Shown here: piece by piece, positions 1 through 6,873 of the stretch
Numbering within the stretch: the first letter of the stretch is position 1
How the letters are laid out: each line of letters begins with the position of its first letter
Source of the DNA: Acidobacteriota bacterium
GTDB lineage: Bacteria; Acidobacteriota; UBA6911; RPQK01; JADFOI01
DNA: 13,751 nt
Direction of reading: 5' to 3'
NCBI GenBank assembly: GCA_029942065.1
Contig: JAPYTY010000030.1
Location: forward strand, 1 to 13,751
Made by a program: the position numbers and the translations under genes
The notes under the pieces: model-generated
Databases searched by the model: none
Told to the model about the DNA's origin: nothing
What the model saw: only the letters and a program-made list of their open reading frames with translations

Positions 1-12
1 ACCCGCCCCCGC

Positions 13-885
13 CTACCCAAGCTTCGGTCGAATCTGCTCCATGACTTCAGCGATATGAAAATGCTGATTGAGAACGTAAAAATGGATACCCGAAACCTCA
101 TGTTTCAAGAGATCCAGGGCCTGGTCCACGGTGTGTTCAATGCCGAGTCTGCGGACCAGATCCTTATCTTCTCCAGCCTCCACCAACTTATGAAGTAGCG
201 CTTCCGGAATGCGGGCACCGCACATTTTTGTGATGCGCTGGATCTGGGTTAAATTCAAGATGGGCAGCAGTCCCGGAACAATGGGTTGGGTGATCCCAAT
301 GGCTCGACACCGTTCAAGAAAATCGTAAAAACGCTGGTTGTCGTAGAAAAGCTGAGTAATGATGACGTCGGCGCCGGCATCGACCTTCCTCTTCAAATTT
401 AACAGGTCCGTCTCCGGGTCCGGTGCTTCGATATGGGTCTCGGGATAGCCGGCCACCGCGATTCCGAAGCCGCCCACGCCCTGGATGTGTTCGACCAGCT
501 CATTGCCGTAACGGTATCCACCTTCCGGAGGCTCGAAGGTTTCCTGGCCCTGGGGAGGGTCTCCCCGCAAAGCCACGATGTTTTCGATGCCTTCTCGGTG
601 GATTGACTCCAGAATTCGGCCAATGTCTTCCTGGGTACTTCCCACGCAGGTCAGGTGATGGGCCACCTCCTTGCCGTAGACATTCTTTATTCTGGATACC
701 AGTTCCAGAGTCCGTCCCTGGGTGGTTCCCAGCGCGCCATAAGTAACCGTGATGAACGAGGGGTCCAGAGCGATCAGCTTGGGAAGACGCTTTTCCAGTG
801 TGGCCAGGCCTTGTTCGCTGTGCGGGGGAAAGAGTTCGAAAGAAATAACCGGAACCTGATTGGCGTAGAAAGCTGGGAATTTCAT
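13..885 (-). CDS. metF: Methylenetetrahydrofolate reductase (MetF)
   Basis: This 290-residue cytosolic flavoprotein is expected to reduce 5,10-methylene-THF to 5-methyl-THF with NAD(P)H and FAD, supplying the methyl group for methionine synthesis. The family signature is seen along its whole length: SFELFPP near residues 15-21, whose Glu17 matches the catalytic acid Glu28 of E. coli MetF; TVTYGA at 46-51; HLTC at 77-80; ALRGDPP at 105-111; AGYPETH at 145-151; ADVIITQLFYD at 172-182; and GIHFYVLN at 266-273. The length fits bacterial MetF (about 290-300 residues), so the gene looks complete. The ATG at 883-885 is preceded by AAGGTC about 5 nt upstream, which supports this start. The gene is divergent from trkA with about 70 bp between the start codons. 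No methionine-pathway partner is visible, and what follows metF lies outside the window. Confidence 0.97.
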   Translation of the reverse strand: MKFPAFYANQVPVISFELFPPHSEQGLATLEKRLPKLIALDPSFITVTYGALGTTQGRTLELVSRIKNVYGKEVAHHLTCVGSTQEDIGRILESIHREGIENIVALRGDPPQGQETFEPPEGGYRYGNELVEHIQGVGGFGIAVAGYPETHIEAPDPETDLLNLKRKVDAGADVIITQLFYDNQRFYDFLERCRAIGITQPIVPGLLPILNLTQIQRITKMCGARIPEALLHKLVEAGEDKDLVRRLGIEHTVDQALDLLKHEVSGIHFYVLNQHFHIAEVMEQIRPKLG

Positions 886-956
886 CGGGACCTTATATAG
901 TAATGAGGTTGAGCCCTTTGCGGCAATTGAATTTTGGGTGTATTCTCCAATTTTTG

Positions 957-2333
957 ATGCGAATACTGATTCTGGGCGGAGGGGCTGTGGGCGCTTCGGT
1001 AGCGCGCCGCCTCATCCGTGAGAAAAACGAAATTGTGATCGTCGAGGGCAGCGAGGAGCAGTGCGCTCAACTGGAGGAAACCCTCGATGCTAAAATTGTT
1101 CAGGGGAGTGCCGCCAGCATCCGAACTCTTCAAAAAGCGGGACTCGGCGATGCGGACATGCTCATCGCCGTCACCAACAGCGATGAAGCGAATCTCCTGG
1201 GCTGTCTGATTGCCCAGGCGCACTCCAATGTCAAGATCAAGGTGGCCCGGCTTCGAACTCACGAAGTGGACCTGTGGCGATCCGTATGCGGCGGCCAGCT
1301 TCTGGGCATCGATCTTGTGATTCATCCCGATCGTGAGACTGCCGATCGCATTCAGCGGGTGGTGGGCCTGCCGGGGATTTCCGACATCCAGGAGTTTGCC
1401 GAAGGGAAGGTGAGCCTGGTGGGGATGAACATCGCTCCGGGCAGCTGGCTGGTCGGGAAGACAATGGAGGAATTGAAGAAAAGCGGGCCTCCCCCTAATT
1501 CCCTGGTGGCCATGATTTTCCGAGGACAACAAGTGATCATTCCCCGAGGAGATGACCACCTCCGTGCCGGAGATCACGTCTATATTGTTGCCACGACCGA
1601 TCAGGTTTCGGAAACGTTCAAATTCATGGGCGTGGAGGAGGTCGAGCGAGTCAAGCGAGTTTTCATTATCGGTGGCAAGCAAATCGGGATCGAAGTAGCC
1701 CTTGAACTGGAGGAGAAGGGCATTCAGGTGAAGCTGTTCGAACGCGATCTGGGCCGCTGCAAGAGGATCTCCGAATTGGTCAAGGGTACCGTGGTGGTTC
1801 ATGCTGACGGGACGGATCAGATGACGCTGGTGGAGGAGAACATCGAGGGGATTGATGCCTATCTGGCGCTGACAGGTGATGACGAGGACAACATCATTTC
1901 CTCCCTTCTTTCCAAGCGCCTGGGCGCTCGAAAGGCCATCGCCCTGGTGAACCGACTCGACTTTCTTCCCATGGCGCAACTGCTTGGCATCAACTCAATT
2001 TTCAGCAGTCGACTGGTGATCGTCGATCGAATTCTACAATTCGTCCGCAAGGGACACATACTCTCGGTTACCACCTTCAGGCAGGAAGAAGCCGAGGCTA
2101 TCGAGTTGGTGGCTGATGCCGGACCCAAGTTCATTGGCAAGAAGCTCAAGGACTTGCACCTGCCTCGCGGAGCGATCGTGGGTGCCATTTCCCGACCCTC
2201 GGGTGAGGTCATGGTTCCGCGAGGCGACTCGGTGATTGAAGCCGGCGACCGAGTGCTACTGTTTTGCCTGGAGCGCCTGGTGCCTGAACTCGAGTCGGCG
2301 TTTATCAGTGGGTCGGGAAGAGAAACGGTGTGA
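957..2333 (+). CDS. trkA: Trk system potassium uptake protein TrkA (two-RCK regulatory subunit)
   Basis: TrkA is the peripheral, nucleotide-binding gating subunit that docks on the cytoplasmic face of TrkH. The 458-residue product has the doubled RCK layout: a Rossmann domain at about 1-120 with GGGAVG at 7-12 and an acidic ribose-binding Glu30, a TrkA-C domain at about 145-225, a second Rossmann domain from about 232, and a second TrkA-C domain at about 375-455. The second nucleotide motif reads GGKQIG (239-244), so the middle glycine of GxGxxG is Lys. The reading frame stays open upstream to an ATG at 903. The start at 957 is preferred because the family begins directly with the first beta strand (here MRILILGGG) and because it gives the usual length; no strong ribosome-binding site decides between them. 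The stop overlaps the trkH GTG start by 4 bp, implying translational coupling. Confidence 0.96.
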   Translation: MRILILGGGAVGASVARRLIREKNEIVIVEGSEEQCAQLEETLDAKIVQGSAASIRTLQKAGLGDADMLIAVTNSDEANLLGCLIAQAHSNVKIKVARLRTHEVDLWRSVCGGQLLGIDLVIHPDRETADRIQRVVGLPGISDIQEFAEGKVSLVGMNIAPGSWLVGKTMEELKKSGPPPNSLVAMIFRGQQVIIPRGDDHLRAGDHVYIVATTDQVSETFKFMGVEEVERVKRVFIIGGKQIGIEVALELEEKGIQVKLFERDLGRCKRISELVKGTVVVHADGTDQMTLVEENIEGIDAYLALTGDDEDNIISSLLSKRLGARKAIALVNRLDFLPMAQLLGINSIFSSRLVIVDRILQFVRKGHILSVTTFRQEEAEAIELVADAGPKFIGKKLKDLHLPRGAIVGAISRPSGEVMVPRGDSVIEAGDRVLLFCLERLVPELESAFISGSGRETV

Positions 2334-3778
2334 TCCGCTGGCAAAACCTTCTGCGCATCGTCGGGTTTTTCGTGTTGGCTTTGACGGGAACCCTGGCATT
2401 GACGACCGTGTGCGCGCTTTTACTCGGGACTTCGGAGATCGCCCCGCTCGTTTCAGCGACCATTACCGCCGGTGTCCTGGGCGGATTTCTGGTCCTTGCT
2501 TTTCGGTCTGCACCTCGGGAGGTCTCTCATCGAGAAGGGATTTTGCTGGTCCTGATCACCTGGGGGGCGTTCAGCGTTCTGGGTGCGCTGCCCTTTTATT
2601 TCTCAGGGCACTTTAACGGCTTCACTGATTCCTTCTTCGAGTCCATCTCCGGATTCACCACCACCGGCGCCACCATCCTGGAGGACATTGAAGCCGTCCC
2701 CAGAGGGTTGCTCTTGTGGCGCGCCCTCACCCACTGGATTGGCGGTATGGGGATCATTTTGCTGGGGATCGCCATTCTTCCTCTGATCGGAACCGGAGGA
2801 ATGGAGCTTTACCGCTCGGAATTCTCAGGAGCCAAAAGTGAAAAACTGGCTCCTCGAGTGGCGGAAACGGCGATGGCCTTGTGGAAGCTTTATGTGGCCT
2901 TCACCCTGGCGGAATTTGTTGCCCTCCGGTGGGCCGGAATGGACAATTTCGAGGCTGCTTGCCATGCCTTTTCGACCATGGCCACAGGAGGGTTTTCGAC
3001 TCGCAATGCCAGCATCGAGGCCTTCGCCAGCCCAACGATCGAGGCCATCATCATTTTTTTCATGCTGATCGCAGGCGCCAGTTTTACCCGCCACTATCGC
3101 CTCCTGGTGGAACGGCAGCCCAGGGCCTTTTTCGGTGATCAGGAGATTCAATTTTATTTTGCCCTTCTGGCTGGTGGAACTCTGGCCATCGCCACGGTTT
3201 TGGCCTTCAATTCCCATGAGCCGTTGGAGGCCGGCCGGGAAGCCCTGTTTCAGGTCGTTTCCATCATGACCACCACTGGTTTTTCAACTGCTAACTTTGA
3301 ATTGTGGAGCCCCTTTGCCCAGTTGTTGTTGCTGGCACTCATGTTTGTCGGAGGGTGCACGGGCTCCACCGCCGGAGGCCTGAAGGTGGCGAGGCTATTC
3401 CTGCTGTTTCGAGTGGTGGCCCGGGAATTTCGCCGAATGGTGGAGCGCCGTGGGGTCTTTGTGGTTCGACTAAACCAGGAAGCCGTCAGTGAGAACGCCA
3501 TTCAGAGCCTTCTCAATCTGGTCTACATCGCCTTTTTGATCAATTTCGCGGGATGTATGGCCTTGACGGCTTTGGGAGTGGATGTCCTGACGGCCATTTC
3601 TGCTGTAGCTGCCTCCATGTTCAATATCGGACCCGGCCTCGGTGGGGTCGGCCCGGCGGAGAACTACGCCCATATGCCGGTTTTGGCCAAATGGGTCCTG
3701 AGTTTCTGCATGCTGGCCGGCCGGCTGGAATTTTACACCGTGCTGATCATTTTTACCCGAGCCTTCTGGAGGAAATAG
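2330..3778 (+). CDS. trkH: Trk potassium uptake channel subunit TrkH
   Basis: This is the potassium-translocating membrane subunit of the Trk system: 482 residues, hydrophobic throughout, with the four-repeat M1-P-M2 plan of the TrkH/KtrB family. Four pore-loop filter segments can be read: GFTTTGAT (about 109-115), FSTMATGGFST (214-224), IMTTTGFST (312-320) and MFNIGPGLG (430-438). Each has the glycine needed to line a potassium filter. The intramembrane loop after the third repeat has CTGSTAGGLKV (343-353), and the C-terminal GRLEFYTVLIIF block is typical. Translation starts at GTG, which shares bases with the trkA TGA, so the two subunits are very probably made from one message in matched amounts. 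The gene converges on crcB across a 108-bp spacer (3779-3886) in which I see no convincing terminator hairpin with a T-run. Confidence 0.96.
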   Translation: MIRWQNLLRIVGFFVLALTGTLALTTVCALLLGTSEIAPLVSATITAGVLGGFLVLAFRSAPREVSHREGILLVLITWGAFSVLGALPFYFSGHFNGFTDSFFESISGFTTTGATILEDIEAVPRGLLLWRALTHWIGGMGIILLGIAILPLIGTGGMELYRSEFSGAKSEKLAPRVAETAMALWKLYVAFTLAEFVALRWAGMDNFEAACHAFSTMATGGFSTRNASIEAFASPTIEAIIIFFMLIAGASFTRHYRLLVERQPRAFFGDQEIQFYFALLAGGTLAIATVLAFNSHEPLEAGREALFQVVSIMTTTGFSTANFELWSPFAQLLLLALMFVGGCTGSTAGGLKVARLFLLFRVVAREFRRMVERRGVFVVRLNQEAVSENAIQSLLNLVYIAFLINFAGCMALTALGVDVLTAISAVAASMFNIGPGLGGVGPAENYAHMPVLAKWVLSFCMLAGRLEFYTVLIIFTRAFWRK

Positions 3779-3886
3779 TTTGAGCCAGGACTCTGCATAA
3801 ATTCTCTACTGCAGTGTCGCCGCCTCCATCTGAGCGAAGCGCTACTTATCTCATTCCTCCCGATGGAACCACGAAGCTGCTGCCTC

Positions 3887-4276
3887 CTACCTTGACATCG
3901 TGAGGCTGTAGCCGGCCCATACCAGGGCCAACCCAAACACCACATGCGCGCCAATGTTTGCAGCGGCACGAAGGTGTTCGGCCTCACGAATCATCAAAAA
4001 CGTCTCGTAGCTGAACGTCGAGTAGGTTGTGAACCCCCCAAGAAAGCCGATCAAGGCAAACTTTCGCAACTCGGAACTCAATAGCTGACGAGACTCCATG
4101 AGGCCGGCCAGTAATCCGATCAAAAGGCAGCCGAGCAGGTTCACTGCCAGAGTCCCGTACGGAAAGGTCGCGAGAGCGACCCTGCGTTGCACGAGTCCGT
4201 TCAGTCCAAAGCGGAACAGGGTGCCTGCAAATCCTCCCGAACCAACCAGGGCCGCATTGATCAGGGCTGCTTTCAA
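3887..4276 (-). CDS. crcB: Fluoride ion channel CrcB/FluC
   Basis: This 129-residue protein has four predicted membrane helices and the length of a single-domain FluC, which works as an antiparallel dimer exporting fluoride across the inner membrane. Family motifs seen: GGFAGTLFRF (14-23), YGTLAVNLLGC (40-50) with the pore Asn46, and GFLGGFTTYSTFSYE (77-91). The phenylalanine box normally read as FSTF is YSTF here (Tyr85, Phe88), a conservative change. The start codon is TTG at 4274-4276, overlapping the dnaG TGA by 4 bp. No ATG lies near the N-terminus, and the conserved region starts within a few residues, so the TTG start is well supported and implies coupling to dnaG translation. crcB is often controlled by a fluoride riboswitch; with dnaG coding sequence directly upstream there is no room for one immediately before this gene. 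Confidence 0.94.
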   Translation of the reverse strand: MKAALINAALVGSGGFAGTLFRFGLNGLVQRRVALATFPYGTLAVNLLGCLLIGLLAGLMESRQLLSSELRKFALIGFLGGFTTYSTFSYETFLMIREAEHLRAAANIGAHVVFGLALVWAGYSLTMSR

Positions 4277-6036
4277 CCTTGCCCCCGCTCGATTTCCTTC
4301 AGCTTCTTGCGAACCTGCGCTTTTCTGTTGAGCAATTCGTCCATCGCGGTAGATTCGGAGTTCTTGGTTTCTTCTTTCTTGATTTCTTCCTGAATCTGGC
4401 GGCTGAGGCGTTCGTACTGCATCCTTTGAAGCGCCTGAATGCTGTTTTCAATGGCCTCGGCAAAGAGGTCCAGCTCACCGGACCGGAGTGCCAGGTTCTC
4501 AAGGAGATCTCGATCGCTGTCATCGTCGACCAGTTCTCGCAGATGAACGGTCGAAATCGTACCGCCCCCCTTTTGCAGGTGGAAAATTTTTTCAAAAATT
4601 GCCTCGGTGCGCAATCCTTCAAACAGCTGGGCCTCCACCTGCTCGAGAGTGGATTGGCACCACTGTTCCTCCAGCACCGCCGCCAATAGGATTTTCTCAG
4701 CCGGTGTCACCCGATCCACCAGGAGGGAGTAATTCAAAGGAGGCTGCTTTTCGGTTCGGTGGGGGACCTTTCTCATTTCCGCCAGGATCAGATTCTCGTC
4801 CACCTGCAGGCGTGATGCGATGCGCGTCACCTGCTCGGCCTGTTCGATCTTGTTGGGGATCTTTGCCAGGTAGGGCAGGATGCGGGAGACGACCTCTTGT
4901 TTTCCTTTAGGGCTGGAAGGAGTTTTTTGCTGTTTCAGGAATTGAGACAGGGCGAAGTCCAGATAGGACTGAGAGTCCTTGAGCTTCTGCTGGTAGGTTT
5001 CAGTTCCTTCCCTTCGAATAAAGGTATCCGGGTCCTCTCCCGAGGGAAGCTGGAGAACATTGACGTGAAACCCTTCCTCCAGAAAAAGGTCAATGGAGCG
5101 AATGGCTGCCGCCGTTCCCGCCGAGTCGGGGTCATAGTTGGTGATGACGTTGCGCGTGTAGCGGCCCAGCAACTTGACCTGGTTTTGGGTAAGGCTGGTT
5201 CCTAGGGACGCCACGATGTTGGGGATGCCAAACTGAAAAGGAACAATGCAGTCAAAGTACCCTTCCACCAGAATGGCAAAGTCGCGCCGGCGAATTTCGT
5301 CCCGGGCGACGTTGAGTGGATACAGATGGTTGCTCTTGGTGTACAGCGGGGTTTCCGGAGAGTTGAGGTATTTGGGCAGGCCGTCTCCCAGGATGCGGCC
5401 CCCAAAAGCGATCGTTTTTCCCGATAAATCTCTTATGGGAAGCACGATCCGGTTCCGGAAGCGATCATAAACCTGCCCTGAGTCGCCCTCTCTCACCAGG
5501 CCGCAGGCCAGAATCTGTTCGACCCGATATCCCTTTTTCTTGAGCTCCTCGAGAAGCCGCTGCCCGGGAGGAGCATAGCCAATGGAGAATTGCTTGACGG
5601 TTTGAGCGTTGATTTGCCGACCACTCAGGTAAGAAAGCGCCTCCTTTTTCTGGGGCAACCATCGGCAGTAAATGTCCGTGGCTTGAGCCATGATCTCAAG
5701 CAGTAGCTGGCGCTCCTCGCTTCGAGCCCCTGATGCTTTGGTGGCATGGGGAATTGGAATCCCATGACTTTCAGCCAGGTGTTCGATGGATTCCGGGAAG
5801 GTCATGTTTTCTATCAACATGATGAACTGAAAGATGTCCCCTCCTGCACCACAGCCAAAACACTTGAAGATTTGCTTCGAATCACTTACCAGAAAGGAAG
5901 GAGTTTTCTCGGAGTGGAAGGGGCACAAGGCCGCGTGATCTCTCCCCTTCTTGTCGAGCCGAACATAACCTCCTACCAGATCGAGGATGCCAATGCTGCT
6001 GCGCAGCTGATCCACAAAGGTATCGTCGAATCTCAT
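4273..6036 (-). CDS. dnaG: DNA primase DnaG
   Basis: DnaG makes RNA primers at the replication fork together with the DnaB helicase. The 587-residue product shows an N-terminal CHC2 zinc domain with CPFH at 38-41 and CFGC at 59-62 (ligands Cys38, His41, Cys59, Cys62); a primase core with GYAPPG and FRNRIVLPIRD; a Toprim catalytic centre with VEGYFD (Glu258) and NYDPD (Asp302, Asp304), matching E. coli Glu265/Asp309/Asp311; and a less conserved helical C-terminal part suited to DnaB binding. The frame extends upstream to 6084, but MRFDDTFVDQLR at 6036 is the family N-terminus and has a GGGAAGAGAG ribosome-binding site close upstream. larB lies upstream and crcB overlaps downstream. No rpoD or rpsU is present, so the classic rpsU-dnaG-rpoD order is absent. 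Confidence 0.97.
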   Translation of the reverse strand: MRFDDTFVDQLRSSIGILDLVGGYVRLDKKGRDHAALCPFHSEKTPSFLVSDSKQIFKCFGCGAGGDIFQFIMLIENMTFPESIEHLAESHGIPIPHATKASGARSEERQLLLEIMAQATDIYCRWLPQKKEALSYLSGRQINAQTVKQFSIGYAPPGQRLLEELKKKGYRVEQILACGLVREGDSGQVYDRFRNRIVLPIRDLSGKTIAFGGRILGDGLPKYLNSPETPLYTKSNHLYPLNVARDEIRRRDFAILVEGYFDCIVPFQFGIPNIVASLGTSLTQNQVKLLGRYTRNVITNYDPDSAGTAAAIRSIDLFLEEGFHVNVLQLPSGEDPDTFIRREGTETYQQKLKDSQSYLDFALSQFLKQQKTPSSPKGKQEVVSRILPYLAKIPNKIEQAEQVTRIASRLQVDENLILAEMRKVPHRTEKQPPLNYSLLVDRVTPAEKILLAAVLEEQWCQSTLEQVEAQLFEGLRTEAIFEKIFHLQKGGGTISTVHLRELVDDDSDRDLLENLALRSGELDLFAEAIENSIQALQRMQYERLSRQIQEEIKKEETKNSESTAMDELLNRKAQVRKKLKEIERGQG

Positions 6037-6093
6037 GGCTCTCTTCCCAGCGGCAGGAAGTGACGAAGAACGGAGAGCTTGCATCCCGCCTTC

Positions 6094-6121
6094 TGTCAGC
6101 TGTCAGCTGTCAGCTGTCAGC
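6094..6121. repeat. Perfect tandem heptamer array, four units of TGTCAGC
   Basis: Four exact head-to-tail copies of TGTCAGC (GCTGACA on the minus strand) occupy 6094-6121, with one further C matching the period on the left side. The array spans the larB stop codon (6110-6112), so the last few LarB residues and its TGA are encoded by repeat sequence. The rest of the spacer to the dnaG start is non-repetitive. Each unit contains TGA on the minus strand and the period is 7, so three units put a stop in every minus-strand frame. Short arrays of this type are known as dispersed intergenic repeats in several bacterial groups; whether this one is dispersed in this genome cannot be told from the window. 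Confidence 0.9.
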
Positions 6122-6868
6122 TTTTCCCTGGTTAATCATACTGGCAATGTACCCTGCTCCGAAGCCATTGTCGATGTTGACCACCGCAACGTTGGGGGCG
6201 CAGCTGTTCAGCATGCCTAGCAAGGCTGCCAGGCCTCCGAAGGAGGCTCCATAGCCGATGCTGGTCGGCACCGCGACAATGGGGAGATTCACCAGGCCCC
6301 CGACTACGCTGGGCAAGGCTCCATCCATTCCCGCCACCACGATGATCACCCGGCAGGATCGAAGAACCTTTCTTTGGTCGAGGATTCGATGAATTCCCGC
6401 GACGCCAACGTCGCAGCAGTGAGTGACCTGGTTCCCCATGAATCGGGCTGTCACCAGGGCTTCTTCAGCGACCGGGATATCCGCTGTGCCGGCGCTGAAA
6501 ATGCCAATCTTTCCCTTTTCTTCCTGGACAGGCTCACGGAGGACGGTGATGGCCTGGCAGTTAGCGTGAAACTGGCAGGTATCGTAGCGGGATTGGAGTT
6601 GGTCGAAAACCTGGGAACCGGCTGAGGTGATGAGGAAATTGGGATTCTGGCCCGCCAGGGCTTCAGCGATCTCGATGATCTGCTGGGGAGTCTTGCCCTT
6701 TCCGAAGATGACTTCAGGGAACCCATGGCGGAGGACCCGGTGATGATCGACTTTGGCGAAACCCAGGTCCTGGTAGGGAAGATCGTTCAGGAAGGAGAGA
6801 ATCTCCTCTTCGCTGATCTCTCCCTCCTTGAAATTATTGAGCGTCTCCTTGAGACGTTTCAGGGTCAT
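6110..6868 (-). CDS. larB: Nickel-pincer cofactor biosynthesis protein LarB (P2CMN synthase)
   Basis: LarB carboxylates the pyridine ring of nicotinic acid adenine dinucleotide and releases AMP, giving pyridinium-3,5-biscarboxylate mononucleotide, the first step towards the nickel-pincer nucleotide of lactate racemase and other LarA-type enzymes. The 252-residue product has an N-terminal helical segment ending in DHHRVLRHGFPEVIFG (41-56) and a C-terminal PurE-like carboxylase fold from about 118, with AGTADIPVAEEA (126-137), CDVGVAGIHR (152-161), VVAGMDGALPSVVGG (177-191) and PTSIGYGASFGG (201-212). Cys223 in MLNSCAPNVAVVNIDNGFGAG matches, as I recall, the catalytic cysteine of characterised LarB. 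The start is 5 bp after the pnp stop, so cotranscription is likely, although no strong Shine-Dalgarno sequence is visible. The stop lies inside a heptamer array. Older annotations call this family AIR carboxylase (PurE-like); the long N-terminal region argues against true PurE. No larA, larC or larE is in the window. Confidence 0.92.
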   Translation of the reverse strand: MTLKRLKETLNNFKEGEISEEEILSFLNDLPYQDLGFAKVDHHRVLRHGFPEVIFGKGKTPQQIIEIAEALAGQNPNFLITSAGSQVFDQLQSRYDTCQFHANCQAITVLREPVQEEKGKIGIFSAGTADIPVAEEALVTARFMGNQVTHCCDVGVAGIHRILDQRKVLRSCRVIIVVAGMDGALPSVVGGLVNLPIVAVPTSIGYGASFGGLAALLGMLNSCAPNVAVVNIDNGFGAGYIASMINQGKADS

Positions 6869-6873
6869 CTGGG

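Noticed and set aside
903..956. Upstream extension of trkA by 18 residues.
   Set aside because: TrkA proteins start directly with the first Rossmann strand; the extension has no similarity to the family.
886..956. TATATA at the metF-trkA divergence as a -10 promoter element.
   Set aside because: It is too close to the metF ATG, and no paired -35 box could be assigned with confidence.
882..1979. 365-codon open frame antisense to trkA.
   Set aside because: The opposite strand is a full, motif-bearing TrkA; the antisense translation has no recognisable domain and is explained by codon bias.
3779..3886. Bidirectional terminator between trkH and crcB.
   Set aside because: Only a 4-bp AGCG/CGCT stem without a T-run is visible, too weak to call.
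6037..6084. Upstream extension of dnaG by 16 residues.
   Set aside because: The extension is not part of the primase family N-terminus, and the ATG at 6036 has a good ribosome-binding site.
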